The translations under genes were made by a program, and so were the position numbers. Below, one piece after another: positions 16,438 through 24,467 of a DNA stretch of 64,000 bases. Positions within the stretch are counted from its first letter, which is position 1. Each line of letters opens with the position of its first letter. This DNA is from Hyphomicrobiales bacterium. Its GTDB lineage: Bacteria; Pseudomonadota; Alphaproteobacteria; Rhizobiales; Rhizobiaceae. Location of the stretch: the NCBI GenBank assembly GCA_021775455.1, contig JAJFHU010000005.1, positions 1 through 64,000 of the forward strand, in the 5' to 3' direction. The notes beneath the pieces were generated by a model. The model saw only the letters and a list, made by a program, of their open reading frames with translations. It was not told where the DNA came from and made no database searches.

Positions 16438-18489
16438 TTACGCGATTGCCTTCAAACCAGTATTTGGTAACCACTCGTTGATTTTCTCAATTAATTTTTG
16501 AGGAGATATGGGTTTGGAAAGATAGTCATCCATTCCAGCTTCCAGACATTTTTCCATGTCACCCTTCAAGGCATGAGCGGTCGCGCCGATTATCGGTACA
16601 TGATTATCAGTATTAAATTCTTTTTGCCTGATGGCCCGGGTCGCCTCCAAACCGTTCAACACCGGCATGGAAACATCCATGATGATTAGATCTGGTGAAT
16701 TTTTCTCATAGTACTCCAAGCCATCCTTGCCATTACTCTTGATGACAAAAGAAAAACCTACCGACTTAAGCACCTGTGTGAACAAAATCTGGTTTACTTC
16801 ATTGTCTTCGCATACGAGAACATTTATCTCGCGGCTAAAGGTATTATCAGGTTTTTCGATTCGTTTGGGTGTCCCACACGGCTCCGGTGCATATGTCTCT
16901 ACCTTGAGGGTTTTGGCCACATTGCGATTATCCTGAAGAATCTTGACTATAGCATCGGCCAAAAACGAAGACCGCACAGGCTTTACCAGATGCGCGTTTG
17001 CCCCCAGTTCAGAGAATGTTCTGCCATCTTCGGTTTCATCAACAGAGGTCAATACAATAACCGGTATTTCACACAGAACCGGATCATCCTTCATGTATTT
17101 CAATACATCTCCGCCATTCATTCCCTGCATTTGGTAATCAAGTACAAGGCAATCAATTGAAACATTTTGATTTACCGCTGCGTCCATGAACTCAAGAGCT
17201 TCAGACCCACTACCTACTGCTGCATGATCAAAGTTCCAGCCGCTCATTTGTTCGCAAAGAATCGCTCTGTTAACTTCATTGTCATCAACAATCAGGATTC
17301 TCGATCCCGACGTGTCGCAAGGTATCCGTTCAATCTTGTCGCCGTCATGAACTGGAAGTTCTATCTCAAACCAGAAGGAAGTACCGTCGCCCAACGTGCT
17401 TTCCACGCCAATTTGACCCTCCATCAACTTTACCAATGAAGACGCTATAGACAGGCCAAGACCGGTACCTTCATGTTTTCGGCCTGCCGAACTGTCCACC
17501 TGATTAAATTTCTTGAATACTTGATCCAGTTGTTCAGGTGGAATCCCGATACCGGTATCTTCGACGGTAAACTTCATCCGTCTGAGATTTTCTTCTTCAC
17601 CAACCATTTCAACATTTATGTACACATATCCATACTCGGTAAATTTGATCGCATTTCCAAGTAAATTTGTGATGATCTGCTTAATGCGTCCTACGTCTCC
17701 CTCGAACATATCCGGCAATTCCGGATCAACGCGGGTAATAAGTTCCAAATCCTTCTCGGTAACCTTGGAGGATAACATTGACGCTGCATCTTCAACTGCT
17801 TCCGTCAGGTCAAACGGAACCGGATCCAGATCCATTCGCCCTGCGTCAATTTTGGAAAAATCCAGTATGTCATTGATTATGGTTAAAAGCACAGTTCCCG
17901 ACTTGACGATCACATCCGTGAACATTTTTTGTCGGTCATCCAGCGCAGTATTGGCCAGCAATTCTGCCATACCCATTACGCCGTTCATGGGAGTCCGAAT
18001 TTCGTGAGACATGTTCGCCAAAAATTCCGATTTGGCTTTCTCGGCATTCTCGGCAGCTTCCTTTTCCTGAACAATTATGTGTTGATCAGTGACATCAAGA
18101 ATATACCCAATCAAATGTGTTGGTTTTTCCTCAGGGTCTCCAATACATTGAGTATATTCCGAAACGTGGCGAGTGTTCCCCGATTGATCAACAATTCGGT
18201 AGTTCATGTTTATACCATGGGAAGATCCGCTGTTTTTCCAGCTGTCTTCCTCAAACTCTATACGTGCAAGGTCATCAGGATGGATCAAGTCCGCGTAGTT
18301 CATCTCGCCATTGAGAAACTTGCTGGCTGACCAACCAGTTAGCTTTTCAATATTGTCAGTGACTTTGACGACCGGCCATTCACCGGTGATATTTTCCCAC
18401 AAAAATATGCAAACCGGCCCTTCGGAAAACACCTGATTCCAAAAATCTCCAGTGAATAATTGATCCACATTTCCCGAAATTTGTGCCAA
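16438..18489 (-). CDS. Hybrid sensor histidine kinase (PAS-HisKA-HATPase-REC-REC)
   Basis: A 683-residue soluble kinase without clear membrane helices. A PAS domain covers about 30-135 (with LIHPDDLARI), HisKA has phospho-acceptor His162 in SHEIRTPMNG, and the HATPase carries NLLGNAIKFT, DTGIGIP and GTGLGLSIASSL. Two receiver domains follow: the first starts ILIVDDNEVNRAI (phospho-Asp in LVLDYQMQG), the second has LIIMDVSMPVLNG. There is no HPt domain or output domain, so the phosphate must pass to a partner encoded elsewhere. The start is a TTG with a weak ribosome-binding site; a GTG seven codons later is possible. It lies downstream of cytochrome c' on the same strand. Confidence 0.9.
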   Translation of the reverse strand: MAQISGNVDQLFTGDFWNQVFSEGPVCIFLWENITGEWPVVKVTDNIEKLTGWSASKFLNGEMNYADLIHPDDLARIEFEEDSWKNSGSSHGINMNYRIVDQSGNTRHVSEYTQCIGDPEEKPTHLIGYILDVTDQHIIVQEKEAAENAEKAKSEFLANMSHEIRTPMNGVMGMAELLANTALDDRQKMFTDVIVKSGTVLLTIINDILDFSKIDAGRMDLDPVPFDLTEAVEDAASMLSSKVTEKDLELITRVDPELPDMFEGDVGRIKQIITNLLGNAIKFTEYGYVYINVEMVGEEENLRRMKFTVEDTGIGIPPEQLDQVFKKFNQVDSSAGRKHEGTGLGLSIASSLVKLMEGQIGVESTLGDGTSFWFEIELPVHDGDKIERIPCDTSGSRILIVDDNEVNRAILCEQMSGWNFDHAAVGSGSEALEFMDAAVNQNVSIDCLVLDYQMQGMNGGDVLKYMKDDPVLCEIPVIVLTSVDETEDGRTFSELGANAHLVKPVRSSFLADAIVKILQDNRNVAKTLKVETYAPEPCGTPKRIEKPDNTFSREINVLVCEDNEVNQILFTQVLKSVGFSFVIKSNGKDGLEYYEKNSPDLIIMDVSMPVLNGLEATRAIRQKEFNTDNHVPIIGATAHALKGDMEKCLEAGMDDYLSKPISPQKLIEKINEWLPNTGLKAIA

Positions 18490-18676
18490 CTTGGACAGAA
18501 CGAGTTCTCCCTCAACCGTTGTTTACAGCGATCTTCCCTTCTGCAAAATTCTACCTCAATACTCTATATTCTTTGTTAATAAGCTGTAACCAAAAAAGCC
18601 AAACTACTGTACGGCATAAATTCTGGATTACTGAAATTACTCAAATCAGTTAGATAAACCTGATTGGTTCTGAAGT

Positions 18677-19147
18677 TTATTGCTCTGCCCTGAAAGTTTC
18701 ATGGCATCCGCCGCAACCTTTTCCTGCTCCGCCAATGGCGCCCCGCAAACTTGCCAGATCGTTACCGGCAACTTCTGCAAGCGCATTGGCCGCATCTTTC
18801 AGGGCATTGCTCTTGTCGACAACTGCTGGATAAGTGGACCAGATTTCTGGCAATGCTCTTGTCTTTCCAGGCATTGACGCATTATCCGTCCCTTCAGGCC
18901 ACACGCTGTTTTGATCGAGATTTGCGACTGCCTTGAGGTTGTTTGCGGCAGCCGCAGCCCGGGCAGCATCATAGTCTGCTTCGCCTTTGGCCATAGCACC
19001 CAATATTCCAAGGTTATGCGCATAAAGCTGCATAACTGCTTTTCTAGCTTTGATAACACCTTCAAGGTGTCCATCTGCCAGCGCGGATGTACCAGCCATA
19101 CCCGCTGAAAGTACACACACCCCAATTAGTAGCTTCAATGATTTCAT
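18677..19147 (-). CDS. Cytochrome c' (class II cytochrome c), periplasmic
   Basis: A 156-residue protein with a signal peptide (cleavage likely after ALA at about residue 24) and a four-helix-bundle sequence. The heme-attachment motif CGGCH is at the C-terminus (Cys145, Cys148, His149), the hallmark of class II c-type cytochromes. These bind NO or act in electron transfer in the periplasm. The ATG at 19147 has GGAG twelve bases upstream; an upstream extension would have no signal peptide at its start. The histidine kinase gene follows 187 bases downstream on the same strand. Confidence 0.9.
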   Translation of the reverse strand: MKSLKLLIGVCVLSAGMAGTSALADGHLEGVIKARKAVMQLYAHNLGILGAMAKGEADYDAARAAAAANNLKAVANLDQNSVWPEGTDNASMPGKTRALPEIWSTYPAVVDKSNALKDAANALAEVAGNDLASLRGAIGGAGKGCGGCHETFRAEQ

Positions 19148-19266
19148 TATCCAATTCTCCTCCAGTGAATCATGTAGCCGGAATCGGCCAACAGGAAAGA
19201 AGATTCTATCAATGTGATAACAAAATGACCATTCACGATGTGTGAACTGAATGTGTGCCGGAAAAC

Positions 19267-19341
19267 TGGAGCGGGCGATGAGATTCGAACTCACGACCCT
19301 CACCTTGGCAAGGTGATGCTCTACCCCTGAGCTACGCCCGC
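19267..19341 (-). tRNA. tRNA-Gly (anticodon GCC)
   Basis: A 75-nt cloverleaf on the minus strand. The acceptor arm GCGGGCG pairs with CGCCCGC, the D-arm contains AGCTCAGGGG, anticodon stem ATCACCTTGCCAAGGTGAG presents GCC, and the T-arm has GTTCGAATC. CCA is encoded. Confidence 0.96.
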
Positions 19342-19530
19342 TCGATAGAAGCTATCTGCTTCGAGGGCGTTGTATGCCGCAAGCGCGAAACAATTGCAAC
19401 AGGATTCTGTTGGATTTGTCAGGCGCAAGCGGCATATTCTTAACAGCTTGGTTTTTTGTCAAAACTGGACAGTCGAATAGCGTTGGGGGTTGTTCAATTT
19501 CCTCATTACTGGCAACAGATGTATAGATAG

Positions 19531-19546
19531 CTGCTGTTAACAGCAG
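19531..19546. promoter_or_regulatory. Perfect 16-bp palindrome upstream of the ProXp-ala-type gene
   Basis: CTGCTGTTAACAGCAG is a perfect palindrome ending 31 bases before the ATG at 19578. Its position, downstream of any promoter and close to the start, fits a repressor operator. The regulator is unknown. Confidence 0.4.
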
Positions 19547-19577
19547 TGGACAGGAAATGCCTGCGATGAGGGAATGC

Positions 19578-20075
19578 ATGCCTGCAATACCAAATGAACT
19601 CTTCGACATGCTCAATTCACTCGGGATTGAAACCACAACCCATGAACACGAAGCTGTATTTACCGTTTCAGAATCCGAAAAAATAAAGCACGATATCCCC
19701 GGCGGGCACACCAAAAACCTGTTTTTGAAGGATAAAAAGGGCAATTTTTTCCTGATAACTGCCGAAAGCCACTCTGAAATTCCCTTGAACTCGGTCCATG
19801 GCCTGATTGGCGCAAAGGGGCGGGTTTCTTTCGGTAAACCTGATGCGCTGATGGAGCTATTGGGAGTATTGCCAGGTTCGGTAACCGCATTCGCACCGAT
19901 GAATGATCATGAGGGCAAGGTAAAGATGATCATCGACGAGCCATTGCTTGAAAATGAACTGATCAATTGTCATCCATTGACGAATGAAATGACAACCACC
20001 ATCTCAAGGGAAGATCTTTTGCGTTTTCTCGCTCATGTTGACCATGAGCCGCAGATTGTAAAACTATCACAGTAA
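19578..20075 (+). CDS. Prolyl-tRNA deacylase, ProXp-ala/YbaK type
   Basis: A 165-residue single-domain editing protein that hydrolyses mischarged Ala-tRNA(Pro) in trans. Family features are HEHEAVFTV, GGHTKNLFLKDKKGNFFLIT (the conserved K-N-L-F-L-K stretch), FGKPDALMELLGVLPGSVTA and FLAHVDHEP at the end. The start at 19578 has GAGGGA six bases upstream; an ATG 21 bases earlier is less well spaced. It begins a collinear run with ybbN, a LON-domain gene and Trm112. Confidence 0.88.
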   Translation: MPAIPNELFDMLNSLGIETTTHEHEAVFTVSESEKIKHDIPGGHTKNLFLKDKKGNFFLITAESHSEIPLNSVHGLIGAKGRVSFGKPDALMELLGVLPGSVTAFAPMNDHEGKVKMIIDEPLLENELINCHPLTNEMTTTISREDLLRFLAHVDHEPQIVKLSQ

Positions 20076-20085
20076 GGAAGGCTCA

Positions 20086-21066
20086 ATGGGCGACAGCGAC
20101 AATGAATATGGTAGCGGTTCTGCAACCCAATATGGGGGAGTGTCCCAGAACACCAGTATTTCCTTTGATTCTGGTGGGTCAGTTTCGCAAAGCCCATCTG
20201 GTGAAGTAAGGGATATCACCACCGCCAATTTTATGTCTGCGGTTATTGAAGATTCCAGCAACCAGCCAATACTGGTCGATTTTTGGGCGCCATGGTGCAA
20301 TCCCTGCAAGCAGCTAACCCCCATTCTTGAAAAGGCAGTTGCCAAAACCGCAGGCAAGGTAAAGCTCGTAAAGATGGATATTGAAGCCCATCCGGAAGTT
20401 GCCGGTCAAATGGGCATTCAGTCCATTCCGGCAGTTGTTGCATTTGTAAACGGCCGTCCGGCAGATGCATTTATGGGGGTACAAACAGAAACCGAAATTG
20501 CGGCCTTCATCGAAAAACTGGCGGGCCCGTCCGAACCTGATCAATCAAAACTTATGCTGGAGGAAGCTGCAAAACTTGCCGCCAGTGGTGCAACCGCTGA
20601 AGCAGCTAATCTATACGCGGCCATTTTGCAGGCTGAGCCGGATAACCTGGTCGCACTTGCGGGGCTGGGCCAGTTGTATCTTCGGGATAACAACGTGGAT
20701 GCAGTGCGGGGTCTGATCAGTGGCCTTAGCGAAGAGCAGTGCACAACGCTGGAAATAGCTTCTCTGGCAACTGCGCTGGAATTGGCCGAGCAGGCAGAAT
20801 CTGTTGGAGATTTTCAGGATTTGCAGAATGCTGTGGATGCAGACCCGGATAATTATCAAGTCCGGTTTGATCTTGCCATCGCATTGAACGGTGCCTGTAA
20901 AAGGGAGGAAGCAGCAGACCATCTACTTGAGATTATCAAGAAAAATTCTGGATGGAATGATGAGGCCGCCCGCAAACAATTACTGCAGTTTTTTGAAGCC
21001 TGGGGCATGACGGATGAACATACAGTAGCGGCAAGACGCAAACTGTCGGCCATACTTTTCTCATGA
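20086..21066 (+). CDS. ybbN: Thioredoxin-TPR co-chaperone YbbN/CnoX type
   Basis: A 326-residue protein: a Gly/Ser-rich N-terminal extension (about 1-40), a thioredoxin domain with WAPWCNPCK (Cys71, Cys74) and cis-proline SIPAV, then TPR-like helical repeats to the C-terminus. In E. coli CnoX this fold holds unfolding clients for DnaK and GroEL during oxidative stress. Here the active site keeps two cysteines, unlike the E. coli protein, so reductase activity is plausible. The ATG has AAGGAAGG upstream. It lies 10 bases after the ProXp-ala gene. Confidence 0.88.
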   Translation: MGDSDNEYGSGSATQYGGVSQNTSISFDSGGSVSQSPSGEVRDITTANFMSAVIEDSSNQPILVDFWAPWCNPCKQLTPILEKAVAKTAGKVKLVKMDIEAHPEVAGQMGIQSIPAVVAFVNGRPADAFMGVQTETEIAAFIEKLAGPSEPDQSKLMLEEAAKLAASGATAEAANLYAAILQAEPDNLVALAGLGQLYLRDNNVDAVRGLISGLSEEQCTTLEIASLATALELAEQAESVGDFQDLQNAVDADPDNYQVRFDLAIALNGACKREEAADHLLEIIKKNSGWNDEAARKQLLQFFEAWGMTDEHTVAARRKLSAILFS

Positions 21067-21141
21067 AAAATGGATATCACACCTTGAGATATTTGGCTTG
21101 AAGCCCAGATTATGTGATTATGCATCCAATCGGAGTTATTC

Positions 21142-21813
21142 ATGAAGGCAGGTAACGAGACCTATCTCGAAGCGACTGATATTTCGCAAATTATTCCTGT
21201 TTTTCCGCTGGCTGGCGCCCTGTTGCTGCCAGGCGGTCAGATGCCGCTTAACATTTTTGAACCACGCTATTTGGCAATGATCGATGATGCTATGCATGGC
21301 AATCGCCTGATCGGAATGATTCAACCAGCGTTAAAGCAATCTGAAAAACCGTCAAAGGAACCGCTACTTTGTGAAATTGGATGCGTCGGTCGCATAACCG
21401 CCTTTCAGGAATGTGGTGATGGTCGATACATGATCAATCTGACCGGTATTTGCCGTTACCGAATTTTGGAAGAGGTCAAAGGCAAAGGTGGTTATCGCCA
21501 GTGCAAAATTGGGGTGTTTGCCGAAGAATTACATGAAGAACACCATGAAGGCGATGTTGATCGCGATGCTTTACTGACAACGTTCAAGCGCTACCTTGAT
21601 GCAAACGATATGGAAGCAGATTGGGAGAGTATCGACAAGGCCGACAACAACACGTTAGTGACCGCACTTTGCATGATGAGTCCCTATGGACCGGCAGAGA
21701 AGCAGGCCTTGTTGGAAGCACCCGACCTCAAAAACCGGGCAGACACTCTGATTGCAATTACCGAAATTTATTTGGCCAGGGAATCGGATAACTCGACCAA
21801 CCGGCTCCAATAG
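21142..21813 (+). CDS. LON substrate-binding-domain protein
   Basis: A 223-residue protein corresponding to the N-terminal domain of Lon protease without its ATPase and peptidase. Markers are [20 protein letters not shown], the segment [20 protein letters not shown] and [19 protein letters not shown]. It may help recognise substrates in the cytoplasm; its partner is not established. A CGGAG sequence precedes the ATG. It is followed 19 bases later by the Trm112 gene, a pairing conserved in rhizobia. Confidence 0.88.
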   Translation: MKAGNETYLEATDISQIIPVFPLAGALLLPGGQMPLNIFEPRYLAMIDDAMHGNRLIGMIQPALKQSEKPSKEPLLCEIGCVGRITAFQECGDGRYMINLTGICRYRILEEVKGKGGYRQCKIGVFAEELHEEHHEGDVDRDALLTTFKRYLDANDMEADWESIDKADNNTLVTALCMMSPYGPAEKQALLEAPDLKNRADTLIAITEIYLARESDNSTNRLQ

Positions 21814-21832
21814 AAATTCAGGTAATTTTGCG

Positions 21833-22021
21833 ATGAATGAAAAATCTTCAAAAACCGACCCGAAATTGCTGGAACTCCTGGTTTGCCCGATTACCAAGTC
21901 CCGTCTTGTCTATGACGCCGAGGCGCAGGAGCTGATTTCCGAATCAGCAAAACTTGCTTTTCCGATCAGAGAAGGAATCCCGGTAATGATCGCGTCGGAG
22001 GCACGAGAGCTTGAAGATTAA
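21833..22021 (+). CDS. Trm112 family protein
   Basis: A 62-residue protein with [18 protein letters not shown] and [19 protein letters not shown], the conserved pattern of bacterial Trm112/YcaR proteins. Only one of the zinc-site cysteines of E. coli YcaR is kept, as is usual in alphaproteobacterial members. In eukaryotes Trm112 activates methyltransferases; the bacterial role is unclear. The start at 21833 has GGTAA upstream. Confidence 0.9.
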   Translation: MNEKSSKTDPKLLELLVCPITKSRLVYDAEAQELISESAKLAFPIREGIPVMIASEARELED

Positions 22022-22070
22022 TCTGAAGATGATTGCCGGTACCATCAACACTACATGATCCAACTCTGTG

Positions 22071-23336
22071 CTAAACAGCCTCGCCTTTTAACAGACGTGG
22101 CTGATTTGAACTGCGTGCTGCAGCCTGATTAATAAAAAAACGCTTCAGGCCGGGAAGACGGTCGACAACACCCAAACCAAAATCCCGTGCCGCACGCAAC
22201 ACATCATTGTCGTTGGAAAACATGCGATTGAGTACATCGGTTACAACGCCCATTTGAACAGCATCAAAACGCCGCCATTGTTGATAGCGCTCCAACACAT
22301 CTAGGGCACCAATATCCATCCCAAGCCGGTTCGCTTCCACAATGGTTTCGCACAGCGCTGCTGCATCTTTGAAACCGAGATTGAGTCCTTGTCCCGCGAT
22401 AGGATGAATTCCATGGGCCGCATCACCAACCAGGGCAAAACGTGGTCGCACATAGTCGCGGGCCAATGTGAGCCCCAAAGGAAATGCCTGCACTTTGCTT
22501 GCAACTTTCAGGCTACCAAGCTTGTGGCCAAAGCGCTGCTCAAGTTCGAGTTGAAACATGACCGGATCCATTTTAAGCAGCCGGTCTGCATTGTGATTGC
22601 TCTCGGTCCATACGAGTGAAGATCGCTCTCCATTGAGTGGCAACACGGCAAATGGTCCGGCTGGCAGAAAGTGTTCCTCTGCTCGGCCCTCATGTGGTCG
22701 CTCATGTTCTACCGTACAAACTATGCCTTTCTGGTTATAGGCCCAGTGAACCATCTTGATTCCTGCTGCATCACGAAGCCTGGAGCGAACACCATCAGCA
22801 GCCACCAACAACCGTGCCACAAATTGCTTTCCAGAATTAAGGGTAACTGTAGAATGACCCGTTTCGGTTTCAAACCCGGCAACGCCATCCTCATGAATTC
22901 GTTGCACACCGTTTTCGTCAGCCTTTTTCCGCAATGCCATGACCAGTTTACGGTTCTCAATCATGTGGGCAAAGGGCTTATCTTCGGGACCATCATCTGT
23001 AAACGTCAAGAAAACCGGGCGAACGATGTCTGATAGTTTGCTGTCGGTAACAATCATCTCGTTAATGGGTTGCGCATCCTTGACCAGGTCATCCCAAATG
23101 CCAAGTTGATCAAGCATCCGGCTCGCCGCTGCGGCAATGGCTGAAGAGCGCTCATCCGAGCGAAGGGCATTTTCTGGTGCCTGGTCGACAATTGCAATTG
23201 AAAGATGAGGCGCGCTGACTGCAAGGGAAACCGCAACGCTCATCCCGACGTATCCACCACCGGCGATCAGGACATCGACAACATCTGAAGTATTGCCAGA
23301 GTTCCTTGATCTTGATCCTCTAATAGTCTTGGCCAT
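22071..23336 (-). CDS. FAD-dependent monooxygenase, UbiH/UbiF/VisC type
   Basis: A 421-residue flavoprotein hydroxylase of the ubiquinone pathway. The N-terminal FAD motif is VLIAGGGYVGMSVAVSLA, the mid-protein motif is VAADGVRSRLRDAAG, and the second FAD motif is FALVGDAAHGIHPIAGQGLN. These place it among UbiH-family hydroxylases, but the ring position modified cannot be told. ATG at 23336 is used because AAGGGAACGG lies upstream. It is divergent from tesB and convergent with the Trm112 gene. Confidence 0.9.
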   Translation of the reverse strand: MAKTIRGSRSRNSGNTSDVVDVLIAGGGYVGMSVAVSLAVSAPHLSIAIVDQAPENALRSDERSSAIAAAASRMLDQLGIWDDLVKDAQPINEMIVTDSKLSDIVRPVFLTFTDDGPEDKPFAHMIENRKLVMALRKKADENGVQRIHEDGVAGFETETGHSTVTLNSGKQFVARLLVAADGVRSRLRDAAGIKMVHWAYNQKGIVCTVEHERPHEGRAEEHFLPAGPFAVLPLNGERSSLVWTESNHNADRLLKMDPVMFQLELEQRFGHKLGSLKVASKVQAFPLGLTLARDYVRPRFALVGDAAHGIHPIAGQGLNLGFKDAAALCETIVEANRLGMDIGALDVLERYQQWRRFDAVQMGVVTDVLNRMFSNDNDVLRAARDFGLGVVDRLPGLKRFFINQAAARSSNQPRLLKGEAV

Positions 23337-23481
23337 CAAACCGTTCCCTTAGAATTCTGACTGAACGTAACATGCTTACCATTTACGCTAAACATGGGAA
23401 GCATGGAGAAAACATCAATCGCCATATTGTCTCATGTACGAAAGCAGGTAGGTTGTCCTGATGGATTTGCCGGGAGAAACC

Positions 23482-24345
23482 ATGACAGGTGCAATTGAAA
23501 TTTTGCTGAAAACACTGGACCTGGAACAGATTGAGGAAAATTTGTTTCGTGGAGACAGCCCAGATGTCGGCTGGCAGCGTGTTTTTGGCGGGCAAGTGAT
23601 AGGTCAGGCACTTGTCGCAGCCCAAAAAACTGTCGATCCAAAGCGGATTGTTCATTCCCTGCATGGTTATTTCATGCGGCCCGGTGATCCTTCAATACCA
23701 ATTGTTTACGAAGTTGATCGAATTCGCGATGGAAGAAGCTTCACGACGCGCAGAATCGTTGCAATCCAGCATGGTCACGCAATTTTTTCAATGTCAGCAT
23801 CATTTCAACTGGAAGAGGCAGGGCTTGAACACTTCATTCCAATGCCACAATTGCCACTTCCCGATGACCTGCCAAGCGAGAAAGAGCTGGCAGCGCACTA
23901 CCATGATCACGCGCCTGCGCACGTCAAGAAATACTGGGAAAGAAAACGCCCGATTGAACTTCGGCCAACAAGCCTTGAGCACTATATTTCCAAGAAAAAG
24001 CTCGAACCAAAGCAGCACATCTGGTTTCGCGCAACTGGCAAATTGCCTGCTGATCCGGCAATCCAGCAAGCAGCCCTTGCTTATGCCTCAGACATGACAT
24101 TGTTGGATACCTCGTTGTTTGCGCACGGGAAATCAATTTTTGATCCGGGCCTTCAGGTGGCTAGTCTCGACCACTCCATGTGGTTTCACCGGCCGGTGCA
24201 AATGGAAAACTGGCATCTTTATACCCAGGACAGTCCAAACAGTTCCGGTTCAAGAGGACTTACCAGGGGTAGTATTTATACCACTGATGGAACCCTGATT
24301 GCATCAGTTGCCCAAGAAGGGTTGATCCGTCAACGCTCCAGATAG
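23482..24345 (+). CDS. tesB: Acyl-CoA thioesterase II
   Basis: A 287-residue double-hotdog thioesterase that hydrolyses medium- and long-chain acyl-CoA. The protein starts ILLKTLDLEQIEENLFRG, then QRVFGGQVIGQALVAA, HSLHGYFMRPGD, a conserved Asp in ALAYASDMTLLDTS, and SLDHSMWFHRP near the end. All are TesB landmarks. GGGAG upstream favours 23482; an ATG seven codons earlier is also possible. It is divergent from the ubiquinone hydroxylase and precedes ftsK, a common rhizobial order. Confidence 0.93.
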   Translation: MTGAIEILLKTLDLEQIEENLFRGDSPDVGWQRVFGGQVIGQALVAAQKTVDPKRIVHSLHGYFMRPGDPSIPIVYEVDRIRDGRSFTTRRIVAIQHGHAIFSMSASFQLEEAGLEHFIPMPQLPLPDDLPSEKELAAHYHDHAPAHVKKYWERKRPIELRPTSLEHYISKKKLEPKQHIWFRATGKLPADPAIQQAALAYASDMTLLDTSLFAHGKSIFDPGLQVASLDHSMWFHRPVQMENWHLYTQDSPNSSGSRGLTRGSIYTTDGTLIASVAQEGLIRQRSR

Positions 24346-24467
24346 CTTGATACTTATCGTGATCGCGGTGATTTATCGCAATATTTCAGTCATTTTCGCC
24401 GATGGTTAACAGCCAATTAACTTTCGCTGCTTAATCTCAATGGAGGCTTTTGGTTCTGGAGTATATT

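Noticed and set aside
21833-22021. Loss of zinc cysteines in Trm112 as a defect
   Set aside because: Alphaproteobacterial Trm112 proteins commonly keep only one of these cysteines; the rest of the domain is intact.
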